A DNA stretch of 41,613 nt from Acidimicrobiaceae bacterium (GTDB lineage: Bacteria > Actinomycetota > Acidimicrobiia > Acidimicrobiales > Palsa-688), in assembly GCA_003156595.1 (NCBI GenBank), contig PMHH01000179.1, positions 1-41,613 of the forward strand. Reading direction: 5' to 3'. Positions 30,546 to 38,074 of the stretch are shown one piece after another (the stretch's first letter is position 1; each line of letters begins with the position of its first letter). Position numbers and translations under genes: made by a program. Under the pieces are notes generated by a model. The model did not search any database. It had not been told where the DNA came from and saw nothing but the letters and a program-made list of their open reading frames with translations.

Positions 30546-31580
30546 ATGCAATTCGACCTCATGGCCCGTTCGTCCACCTGGGCGGCAATGGCCCGGTTGG
30601 CCCAGGATGTGGAGGCGGCCGGCTTCTCGGGGATGCTGTTTACCGAGACGACCCAGACCCCGTGGATGTCGATCGCGGCGGCGGCGACCGCCGCCCCGCG
30701 GCTGGAGTTCTGCACCGGGATCGCCGTCGCCTTCCCCCGCAGCCCGATGATCGCCGCCGGCCTGGCTTGGGAGCTGGCCGAGAACACCGGCGGAAGGTTC
30801 CGGCTCGGCCTCGGCAGCCAGGTGCGAGCCCACATCGAACGCCGCTACAGCGCCGTGTTCGACCCGCCCGGCCCCCGGATGCGGGATTACGTCCGGGCGG
30901 TCAAGGCCTGCTTCCGCGCCTTTGGCGGCGAGGAGCCGCTGCACCACGACGGGCCCTACTACCAGCTGTCGCTGTTGCCCGCGGCCTGGGCGCCCCGGCG
31001 CCATGCGTACGGCGACATCAAGGTCGACGTGTCGGCGGTCGCGCCCTGGATGGTTGCGATGGCCGGGGCGGAGGCGGATGGCATCCACGTCCATCCCTTT
31101 CACTCGGTGCCGTACCTGCGCAACCGGCTGTTGCCGGCGGTGGCCGAGGGGGCCGCAGCAGCCGGCAGGCCGGCGTCGGAGGTCGACCTGATAGTCCCGG
31201 TGTTCGCCATCCCCGGGGACACGCCGGAGCAACGGGCCCCGATGCTGGAACGGGCCCGGGCCCAGATCGCCTTCTACGGGTCGACCAAGAATTATGCGTT
31301 CCAGTTCGACGACCTGGGCTTCGAAGGGACCTCGGCCCGCCTCAACGAGAAGCTCAAGGCCGGCGACCTCGCCGGCATGGCTGCCACCATCACCGACGAG
31401 ATGCTGGAGCAGTACGCGGTGGTTGCCACCTGGGACGAAATGGCCGGCGCCCTCGAGGCGCGTTACGCCGGCGTCGCCAGCCGGCTGGTCATGTACCTGG
31501 CTGCCGAGTCGATCGCCGCCGACCCGACGACACTTGGTCGTTGGGGTGAGATCGCCCGGTCGGTGACCAACCAGGTCTAG
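30546..31580 (+). CDS. LLM-class F420-dependent oxidoreductase (TIGR03617-like)
   Basis: This 344-residue luciferase-like monooxygenase-fold enzyme shows the family beta/alpha barrel. Typical pieces are MLFTETTQTPWMSIAAAATA, IAVAFPRSPMIAAGLAWELA, NTGGRFRLGLGSQVRAHIER and PPGPRMRDYVRAVKACF. The segment around LGLGSQVRAHIERRY is what I associate with the TIGR03617 group. It probably uses reduced or oxidised F420, or flavin, to oxidise an acyl-CoA or alcohol. It is third in a plus-strand cluster (small protein, ligase, LLM). No F420 biosynthesis gene is in the window. Confidence 0.9.
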   Translation: MQFDLMARSSTWAAMARLAQDVEAAGFSGMLFTETTQTPWMSIAAAATAAPRLEFCTGIAVAFPRSPMIAAGLAWELAENTGGRFRLGLGSQVRAHIERRYSAVFDPPGPRMRDYVRAVKACFRAFGGEEPLHHDGPYYQLSLLPAAWAPRRHAYGDIKVDVSAVAPWMVAMAGAEADGIHVHPFHSVPYLRNRLLPAVAEGAAAAGRPASEVDLIVPVFAIPGDTPEQRAPMLERARAQIAFYGSTKNYAFQFDDLGFEGTSARLNEKLKAGDLAGMAATITDEMLEQYAVVATWDEMAGALEARYAGVASRLVMYLAAESIAADPTTLGRWGEIARSVTNQV

Positions 31581-31691
31581 TTCCCGCGAGGCCTTTCACA
31601 AACCATTCACGCACGAGGCGGCGTCGATTGCTACTCTCACCCGCTGGGCGCCCGGTCGTCCCGGGTGGACCACTGAGGACAGGGAGGGCAC

Positions 31692-33404
31692 ATGTCAACA
31701 GCGGTGGAACAAGACCCAAACCTGGAGGCCGAGCATCTCAGTCGGGATGTCGGCATCTTGGGCCTCCTGTGGGCGTCAGAAGGGTCGATCATCGGCTCCG
31801 GATGGCTCTTCGGGCCCTTGGGGGCACTGGCGGTGGCGGGCCCATCGGCGATCATCGGCTGGGTCATCGCCTCGGTGATCATCATGGTCCTGGCGCTGGT
31901 GCACGCCGAGCTCGGAGGGCTCTTCCCCGTCTCGGGGGGCACCAGCCGCTTCCCGCACTACGCCTTCGGCAGCTTTGCCGGTGCGGTCTTCGGGTGGTTC
32001 TCCTACATCCAGGCCGCCGCGGTAGCCCCAATCGAAGTGGCGGCCATGCTGCAGTACCTGTCGTCGGTTACGTGGGCGCATGGCTTCTTCAATGCCAACA
32101 AGGGTGTACTCACCGGCTCGGGACTCCTGATCGGCGCCATCCTGATGGTGTTCTTCGTGGCGGTCAACCTGCTCGGTATCCAATGGCTGTCCCGCTTCAA
32201 CACCGGCATAACCACATGGAAGGTGCTGCTCCCGATCTTCGCCGTCATCGTGCTGCTGCTCACCCACTTCCACAGCGGCAACTTTTCCGCCGACGGCGGG
32301 TTCTTCATCAAGGGCAGCCAGGGTGGGTTCAAGGCCATCGTGGCGACGTTCCCGGTCGGGGTGATCTTCGCCTTGCTCGGTTTCGAGCAGGCGGTGCAGC
32401 TCGGAGGTGAGAGCAGTAACCCCAAGCGCGACCTGCCTCGGGCCGTCATTGGGTCCGTGGTCATCGGGGCCGTCATCTACGTCCTGGCCCAGGTGGCCTT
32501 CATCGGAGCGCTCGATCCCAAGCTGATCGCCAGCGCGGGTACCTGGGCCAAGGTCGGCAGCATTGCGGCCCTCAAGCAGGGACCGTTCTACACGGTGGCC
32601 AAGCTCGCTACCCTCGGATGGCTGGCCTGGCTGCTGCGCTTCGACGCGGTGGTGTCCCCGGGCGGCACCGGGCTCATCTACCTGACCTCGGCGTCAAGGA
32701 TCAGCTTCGGGCTGAGCAAGAACGGCTATGTACCAGCCGCGCTCGAGGACACCAGGATCCGGAAGGTGCCGTGGATCGGGATCATCATCACCGCCGCCAT
32801 CGGCTTCCTCTTCCTCCTCCCGTTCCCGAGCTGGGCGTCGCTCGTCAACGTGGTGACCTCCGCCTCGGTCATGATGTACGGCGGTGCCCCGCTCGCCCTG
32901 GGGGCCCTCCGCAAGCAGAAGCCGGAGCTTGATCGGGTGTACACCCTCCCGTCCGCCCGAGTGTTGGCCCCCGTGGCGTTCACCCTCGCCAACTTCGTCG
33001 TCTATTACTCGGGTTGGCAGACCTACACCACCCTGATGTTCGTCCTGATCGTCGGCCTCGTCATCATGGCGGTGTCCTTCGTCTTCAAGCTCAATCCCAA
33101 CCAACCGGTGGTGGACTGGACGGCTGCCATCTGGATCTTCCCGTACCTGATCGGGATGGGGGTGATCTCGTTCTGTGGCGGCTTCGGGCACGGACCCATG
33201 TTCGACGGCCTGTACGGCTTCCAGCACCTGTGGGTCGGCGGCAACAACCACATAGGCATCGGCAAGTACCACATCGGCATTGACAATCTGGTGCTGCTGG
33301 TCTTTAGCTTCGCCATCTACTACCTGGCCGTGTACCTGCGGCTGCCGGAGGCCAAGGTCGACGAGTACGTCCGCGAGGTCTACCCGCCGCCGCTGGGCGA
33401 ATAG
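31692..33404 (+). CDS. APC superfamily amino acid/polyamine permease
   Basis: This 570-residue integral membrane transporter has about 12 hydrophobic helices. Typical APC features are the N-terminal SEGSIIGSGWLFGPLGALAV (unwound TM1 GSG), HAELGGLFPVSGGTSRFPHY in TM2-3, and FALLGFEQAVQLGGESSNPK in TM6 with the conserved Glu. The C-terminal part has two extra segments (FPYLIGMGVISFCGGFGHG, then NLVLLVFSFAIYYLAVYL) beyond the core 10. A good ribosome site (GGGAGGG) precedes ATG 31692. It lies 111 bases after the LLM gene and may import its substrate (amino acid, amine or acid anion). Confidence 0.9.
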   Translation: MSTAVEQDPNLEAEHLSRDVGILGLLWASEGSIIGSGWLFGPLGALAVAGPSAIIGWVIASVIIMVLALVHAELGGLFPVSGGTSRFPHYAFGSFAGAVFGWFSYIQAAAVAPIEVAAMLQYLSSVTWAHGFFNANKGVLTGSGLLIGAILMVFFVAVNLLGIQWLSRFNTGITTWKVLLPIFAVIVLLLTHFHSGNFSADGGFFIKGSQGGFKAIVATFPVGVIFALLGFEQAVQLGGESSNPKRDLPRAVIGSVVIGAVIYVLAQVAFIGALDPKLIASAGTWAKVGSIAALKQGPFYTVAKLATLGWLAWLLRFDAVVSPGGTGLIYLTSASRISFGLSKNGYVPAALEDTRIRKVPWIGIIITAAIGFLFLLPFPSWASLVNVVTSASVMMYGGAPLALGALRKQKPELDRVYTLPSARVLAPVAFTLANFVVYYSGWQTYTTLMFVLIVGLVIMAVSFVFKLNPNQPVVDWTAAIWIFPYLIGMGVISFCGGFGHGPMFDGLYGFQHLWVGGNNHIGIGKYHIGIDNLVLLVFSFAIYYLAVYLRLPEAKVDEYVREVYPPPLGE

Positions 33405-33483
33405 ACCAAGAACTCTGCGGTTATTCGGCCGCCGGGGCGAACTCCAGCGTCAATACAGGAAGCGCTCGACCCAGGGAGCCAGG

Positions 33484-34426
33484 ATGCCCCATCCCCGGCA
33501 GTTCCGTTTCGGAGTACAAGTCGCCAGCGCCGCTGACGGCCCATCGTGGTCAGAGTTAGCCCGCAAAGCAGAAGATCTTGGCTTCTCCTCCTTCTTCCTG
33601 CCCGACCACTTCGGGGACCAACTGGCCCCGGTGCCGGCCCTGATGGCCGCCGCGGACGCCACCCACCACGCTGCGGGTAGGCGCCCTGGTGTGGGACAAC
33701 GACTACAAGCACCCAGTGGTGCTGGCCAAGGAAGCTGCCACCATCGACATGCTCTCGGGCGGGCGACTCGAGTTCGGCATCGGCGCCGGGTGGATGAACA
33801 CCGACTACGAGCAATCCGGCATCGCCAAGGACCGGGATGGGGTACGCATCGCCCGCCTGCTCGAGGCCATCGCCATCTACAAGGGTCTTTGGACGACCGG
33901 GTCGTTCAGCTTCGAAGGCGAGCATTACCGCGTCTCGGATCTCGATGGCCTGCCCAAGCCGGCCCAGCAACCCCACCCCCCGATTCTGATCGGCGGCGGC
34001 GGCCCGAAGGTCCTCGGGATCGCCGCCCGTGAGGCCGACATCGTCGGCATCAACCCCTCTCTTCCGAAGGGGTACATCGATGCCTCCGCGTCTACGGAAG
34101 TCGTCCCGGACAAGCTCGACCAGAAAGTCCAGTGGGTAAGGGACGCCGCGGGTGACCGCTTCGACAACCTGGAGCTCAACATCCTCGTCTTCGCGGCGAC
34201 CGTCGGTCCGGGCGCCGGCGAGACGCGCCAGCAGCTAGCCCAACTCTTCTCCATCTCTCCAGAGGACCTCGACGCCTCGCCGTATGCTTGGGTGGGTGAA
34301 GCCAGCACTGTCGCCGACCAGCTCAGAGCGGCTCGTGACCGCTGGGGGACGAGCTACTTCGTGGTACAAGGCGACGCCGTGATGGATCAGATCGCCCCCA
34401 TCGTCGCCGAGCTCGCGGGTACCTGA
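33484..34426 (+). pseudogene. LLM-class F420-dependent oxidoreductase (TIGR03621-like), frameshifted
   Basis: The first frame from ATG 33484 (after GGGAG) reads FRFGVQVASAADGPSWSELA and FFLPDHFGDQLAP up to AAADATH. The family continues in the next frame with TLRVGALVWDNDYKHPVVLA, then MLSGGRLEFGIGAGW and PILIGGGGPKVL, ending at 34426. Removing one C from the run at 33662-33664 joins both into about 313 residues, the normal length. The overall sequence resembles the MSMEG_2516/TIGR03621 group. It is either inactive or affected by a base-calling error. Confidence 0.85.
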
Positions 34427-34430
34427 CTCG

Positions 34431-35261
34431 TCAGCACTGAAACTGCCCGTGGTTGGGATCGACGAAGTGGCCGTCTGACAGGGTGACCGAGAAATAGCAC
34501 GATGTGATCGACGCGGGTGCGTTGGCATTGAAGGTCAGCGGCGGCGCTAAGCCGCCGAGGTCGTCATTCTTGATCGTCCACAGTCCCTGGAGAAACTGAG
34601 TCGAGGTTGGGATAGGGCCCAGGTCTTGCGACCCGGCCACGGCCAGCATCCCCGCCGTCCAAGCCGCCGCAGTCGCCGGAGAGCTGACCAGACCCGGGGC
34701 GTATGTTGCGATCGCCTTCTGGTAGGCAGCTTGGGCCGTGGTAAAACTGTCCATCCAGGGAAAGGTGGCCTCCGTCGCGATCATCCCGTCCAGTTGGTCA
34801 TCGCCCTGCATCGATGGGCCGGCCGCAAAGCCGGAAGCGGCGTAGAGCGGGTAGTAATGCCCGGTGGAGCAATCCCCGGCGAGGCGTTCCAGGCTGTCGG
34901 CGTTCCCCGTTAGAAAGATCACGTTGGCGCCCGCATCTTGCGCTTGCGCGCATTGGCTAGCGAAGCTCGGCTGGGCGAGGCTGAAGTCCGACTCGTACAC
35001 CGCATCGGCGCCGTCCGCCCGATCAACCGCCATACCCACCACCGGCTGATTGAGGTGAATGCCGCCCGTCGAACCATAAAACCGGGCGTCACCAAAGCTA
35101 AAGACCCCGCCGTCGCGGGCGACCAACCAATACCCGCCCCCATCCGGCGTCACCGCTGCCTTGCCAGCAAACCAGCCACCAACACCGCCGCCGCCAACCT
35201 CGCGGGCGCCAAACCCGACCAGGCCCGCTCCCGCAACCAAGCCCGCATCGGACACCCCCAA
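34431..35261 (-). CDS. Chimera of a GYWLV-repeat fragment and an ABC substrate-binding protein C-terminus
   Basis: This 276-residue frame joins two unrelated parts. Residues about 37-76 ([36 protein letters not shown]) are one repeat of the actinobacterial '[22 protein letters not shown]' surface-protein family. From about residue 85 ([41 protein letters not shown]) it is the second lobe of a branched-chain-amino-acid-type periplasmic binding protein, ending in a cysteine. The signal peptide and first lobe of the binding protein are missing, and the Gly/Val-rich N-terminus lacks a normal start. It is probably a recombination product or mis-join, not a working transporter component. Confidence 0.6.
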   Translation of the reverse strand: MGVSDAGLVAGAGLVGFGAREVGGGGVGGWFAGKAAVTPDGGGYWLVARDGGVFSFGDARFYGSTGGIHLNQPVVGMAVDRADGADAVYESDFSLAQPSFASQCAQAQDAGANVIFLTGNADSLERLAGDCSTGHYYPLYAASGFAAGPSMQGDDQLDGMIATEATFPWMDSFTTAQAAYQKAIATYAPGLVSSPATAAAWTAGMLAVAGSQDLGPIPTSTQFLQGLWTIKNDDLGGLAPPLTFNANAPASITSCYFSVTLSDGHFVDPNHGQFQC

Positions 35262-35359
35262 CTTTGAGTAACGGCACAGTAGCGCAGCCCATCTCTATTG
35301 GCTCAGTAGTAGGCGCCGACTAGCCGGTCTCCACGTCGCCTCGTCTAAAGTGGGCCGGC

Positions 35360-36238
35360 GTGGACGGGTCGATCCGGGTGTCGACGAACCCTGGTGCCGG
35401 GGACGAGCCCGACGTCGAAGCAGTCGGAGCGACACCGGCTCTGCCGTTGCGATCGGCAATCCGACGCTATAGGGGTTATCGAACCGTCGGGCCGCCGGCT
35501 ATCCACCGAGGTCTGCCGTCCGGACAGCTGACGTTCATCGTCAGCCTCGACGACCCGGTCGACATCGCCCGTATGCCACACGGCAATCAGGCGCCCGGAA
35601 GGTTCCAGGCCTTCGTCGGCGGCCTGCACGCCAGCCCGGCGTACATCCGCCATGACGGGTATCAGTACGGCATCTCCCTCGAGCTCACCCCGTTGGGCGC
35701 AAGAGCCCTGCTGGGCGTTCCCGCCGGAGAGCTGGCTGACGCCGTGGTGGATCTCGAAGATCTCCTCGGGCCCAGCGCGGCGAGGCTGGTCGACAGACTG
35801 GTCAATGCCGGGGGCTGGCGGGAACGCTTCGCGGTGTTGGACGAGGTACTGGTCCGGCAGCTACAAGCGGGACTCAGTCCTCCCCGCGAGGTCGAGTGGG
35901 CCTGGAAACAGCTCGTCTCTAGCGGTGGCGCCATCGAGGTGTCGGCGCTGGCCGCCGAGACGGGCTACAGCCGCCGACACCTGGGGGAGCTATTCCGGCG
36001 CGAACTGGGTCTGGCCCCCAAGGTGGCTGCCCGCGTACTGCGCTTCGACCGCTCCCGGCATCTCGTCGCCTGCCCGGAGCGGCCCGCGCTAGCGACCGTG
36101 GCCGCCGTATCGGGCTACTACGACCAAGCCCATATGAACCGGGAGTGGCACGAGATCGCCGGATGCAGCCCCACGACGTGGATGGCCGAGGAGCTCCCAT
36201 TCGTACAAGACGAGACGGTCGAACTCGATACAAGCTGA
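35360..36238 (+). CDS. AraC-family transcriptional regulator
   Basis: This 292-residue regulator has an N-terminal DUF6597-like sensor domain (IRRYRGYRTVGPPAIHRGLP, FVGGLHASPAYIRHDGYQYG, GARALLGVPAGEL) and a C-terminal AraC double helix-turn-helix (SALAAETGYSRRHLGELFRR, then VAAVSGYYDQAHMNREWHEI, ending GCSPTTWMAEE). GTG 35360 is used. Its stop lies 4 bases before the VOC gene, forming the common AraC-VOC pair; it probably regulates that gene. Confidence 0.9.
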   Translation: MDGSIRVSTNPGAGDEPDVEAVGATPALPLRSAIRRYRGYRTVGPPAIHRGLPSGQLTFIVSLDDPVDIARMPHGNQAPGRFQAFVGGLHASPAYIRHDGYQYGISLELTPLGARALLGVPAGELADAVVDLEDLLGPSAARLVDRLVNAGGWRERFAVLDEVLVRQLQAGLSPPREVEWAWKQLVSSGGAIEVSALAAETGYSRRHLGELFRRELGLAPKVAARVLRFDRSRHLVACPERPALATVAAVSGYYDQAHMNREWHEIAGCSPTTWMAEELPFVQDETVELDTS

Positions 36239-36242
36239 GGGT

Positions 36243-36641
36243 ATGACCGAAACCAACCTCCCGATGGTCTGGCCTTCGCTGCGAAGCCAGGATGCCAAGG
36301 GCCTGATCAAGTTCCTGACCGATGCCTTCGGGTTCGAGGAGAGCCTGATGGTCGAGGACGCCGGCGTCGTGCACCACGCCGAGTTGCGGTGGCCTCTCGG
36401 CGGTGGCCTGATGCTCGGTGACAAACGAGCGTCAGACGACGACGTCCACGATCGACTTCCAACCGGCCCGGTGTCCGTCTACGTCGTCTGCGACGATCCA
36501 GACGGCCTCTTCGAGCGGGCCCGAGCTTGTGGCGCCGAGGTGTTGCAAGGCCTCAAGGACGAGGACTACGGCTCGCGGGGATTCGCCGTACGCGATCCCG
36601 ATGGGAACGTCTGGACCTTCGGCACTTACCAGGGCGCCTAG
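36243..36641 (+). CDS. VOC (glyoxalase/bleomycin-resistance) family protein
   Basis: This 132-residue single-domain protein has two beta-alpha-beta-beta-beta modules: MVWPSLRSQDAKGLIKFLTD and AFGFEESLM, then VSVYVVCDDPDGLFERARAC and a final AVRDPDGNVWTFGTY with the metal-ligand glutamate position altered. It may bind a small ligand or catalyse an unknown reaction. It is 4 bases after the AraC gene. Confidence 0.88.
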   Translation: MTETNLPMVWPSLRSQDAKGLIKFLTDAFGFEESLMVEDAGVVHHAELRWPLGGGLMLGDKRASDDDVHDRLPTGPVSVYVVCDDPDGLFERARACGAEVLQGLKDEDYGSRGFAVRDPDGNVWTFGTYQGA

Positions 36642-36661
36642 GCGTTGTACAGCCCGGCGCC

Positions 36662-36933
36662 ATGGACGTCGATTTTGACAGCAGGAGTTCGCTTGCCACT
36701 GGAACCAGGGCTGGTCGGACGGAATGGGAGTGCTCGGGTTCAAAGTCGACCGGCGGGAGCGCGTGGATGAGATCTACGCGGACTTGACCGGCGCCGGGTA
36801 CCGGGGCCAGCAGCCGCCCTACGACGCGTTCTGGGGTGCCCGGTACGCGGTCGTCGAGGACCCCGACAGCAACGCCGTCGGGATCATGAGCCCAGTGGAC
36901 CCCGAGCGACGTAGCGAGTATCGCTTTCCGTAA
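36662..36933 (+). pseudogene. 5'-truncated and frameshifted VOC-family remnant
   Basis: ATG 36662 begins MDVDFD, then a frame change near 36674-36680 leads to QQEFACHWNQGWSDGMGVLG, continuing FKVDRRERVDEIYADLTGAG, YDAFWGARYAVVEDPDSN and VGIMSPVDPERR to a stop at 36931. The latter part is the C-terminal half of a VOC domain; the first half, about 45 residues, is missing. Its 3' end overlaps the convergent MarR-GNAT gene by 50 bp. It appears to be a decayed gene next to an intact relative. Confidence 0.6.
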
Positions 36934-37837
36934 GGACGTCACCCACGCCGTCGCCGAGCTGCTTCTCGAACCAGTGGTCGCCGTACGGCTCGTCGTTGAA
37001 CGCATCGACTTCCCTATAGCCTGCGGAGCGGTACATCGCGACCGCCTCGGTGAGCGCCCGGTTGGTCTCGAGTCGGATGGCGCGGCTGCCGCCTTCGAAC
37101 GCCCGATTCTCGAGTTCTCGGAGTAGGCGACGACCGACTCCCAGCCCCCGAGCGGTCGGTGCCACCCACATTCGCTTCAGTTCGGTTGGTTCGTCGCCGT
37201 GGAATTTCAAGGCGCCGCACCCGATGGGATCCTGCGACAGAGACGCGACCAGGAAGATGCCGGCTGGGGGCCGCATCTCGTCTGGAGGGGCGGGGAGGCT
37301 GTTGGCCAGATCGAACCCAGCGTCGAACCGCCGGTCGAGCTCGGCGAAGTACTGGCGCAGACAATGCTGCGCTATGGGGTCGACCGGGTCAACGACCTGG
37401 ATCTCGATCAGGGACACAGTCAAGAGCTTCTGGACCTGGCTCATGGCGGACACCAGGCGTTCGCGCTGCGCCACGGTGAGAGGGTCGAGCATCGACCGCG
37501 CCAAGGCGTCGCTGCGCCGGTCAAGTTCCGCCCGTTCGGCCCTACCCGTCTTGGTGAGCCGGGCCGTTCGGACGCGCTTGTCTTGCTCGCTCGTGCTCAT
37601 GGTGATCAAGCCGGCGGCCTCCAGGGACCGCAGAATTCGGCTGAGGTACCCCGAATCCAGGGCCAGCCGCGACCGGATGACGCGGACGTCGCAGCCCTTC
37701 GTACCGATCTCCCAAAGAACTCGGGCCTCACCGAGCGGCCGGTCCCGCGCCAGGTAGTGGTCGTCGAGCGCGCCCACTCGTTGTGTGACTGCCCGATTGA
37801 AGCCACGCACCGTATCGATCTGAGGGTCACTGCTCAC
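36884..37837 (-). CDS. MarR-GNAT fusion regulator/acetyltransferase
   Basis: This 317-residue protein combines an N-terminal MarR winged helix (GEARVLWEIGTKGCDVRVIR, DSGYLSRILRSLEAAGLITM, DKRVRTARLTKTGRAE) with a C-terminal GNAT domain (LKRMWVAPTARGLGVGRRLL, RLETNRALTEAVAMYRSAGY). Such fusions are common in actinobacteria and may acetylate a small molecule that also controls DNA binding. GTG 37837 is chosen because upstream codons (Ser/Gly-rich) look non-coding, and a palindrome CTCTGA-N6-TCAGAG overlaps the ribosome site, fitting autoregulation. Confidence 0.9.
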   Translation of the reverse strand: MSSDPQIDTVRGFNRAVTQRVGALDDHYLARDRPLGEARVLWEIGTKGCDVRVIRSRLALDSGYLSRILRSLEAAGLITMSTSEQDKRVRTARLTKTGRAERAELDRRSDALARSMLDPLTVAQRERLVSAMSQVQKLLTVSLIEIQVVDPVDPIAQHCLRQYFAELDRRFDAGFDLANSLPAPPDEMRPPAGIFLVASLSQDPIGCGALKFHGDEPTELKRMWVAPTARGLGVGRRLLRELENRAFEGGSRAIRLETNRALTEAVAMYRSAGYREVDAFNDEPYGDHWFEKQLGDGVGDVLTESDTRYVARGPLGS

Positions 37838-37839
37838 TT

Positions 37840-37857
37840 CTCTGATGTTAGTCAGAG
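37840..37857. promoter_or_regulatory. Palindrome at the MarR-GNAT start, probable autoregulatory operator
   Basis: CTCTGA-TGTTAG-TCAGAG (perfect 6-bp arms) lies 3 bases upstream of the GTG and includes the ribosome site (CAGAGAA on the coding strand). Binding here would block initiation, the usual MarR autoregulation geometry. Confidence 0.55.
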
Positions 37858-37883
37858 ATTTGGCCGCGCGTCTCAGGAAACTG

Positions 37884-38002
37884 TTCCGCAGCGGAAGCGA
37901 GCCGCTGCCGGGGAAGCTGATGCCCGGGCCGGGCCTCAGCTGCGCCAGCCAACCCCACGATTCCGCGGAAGCGCCTCCCGATATTGTTTCCGCGGAAGCG
38001 CC
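37884..38002. repeat. Three TTCCGC-GCGGAAGCG palindromic repeats
   Basis: TTCCGC-A-GCGGAAGCG occurs at 37884-37899, and TTCCGCGGAAGCGCC occurs exactly twice, at 37961-37975 and 37988-38002 (27 bp apart). All three contain the TTCCGC/GCGGAA dyad in the same orientation with the same GCG tail. They lie in the 237-bp region between MarR-GNAT and the nucleotidyltransferase gene and could be operators for the latter. Confidence 0.6.
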
Positions 38003-38074
38003 GGCCCAGCTCCTCGCCCACACTGCAAACACCCCTCCAGCCGTGCACCCAGCCTCACTCGGTACATTTGCTGG

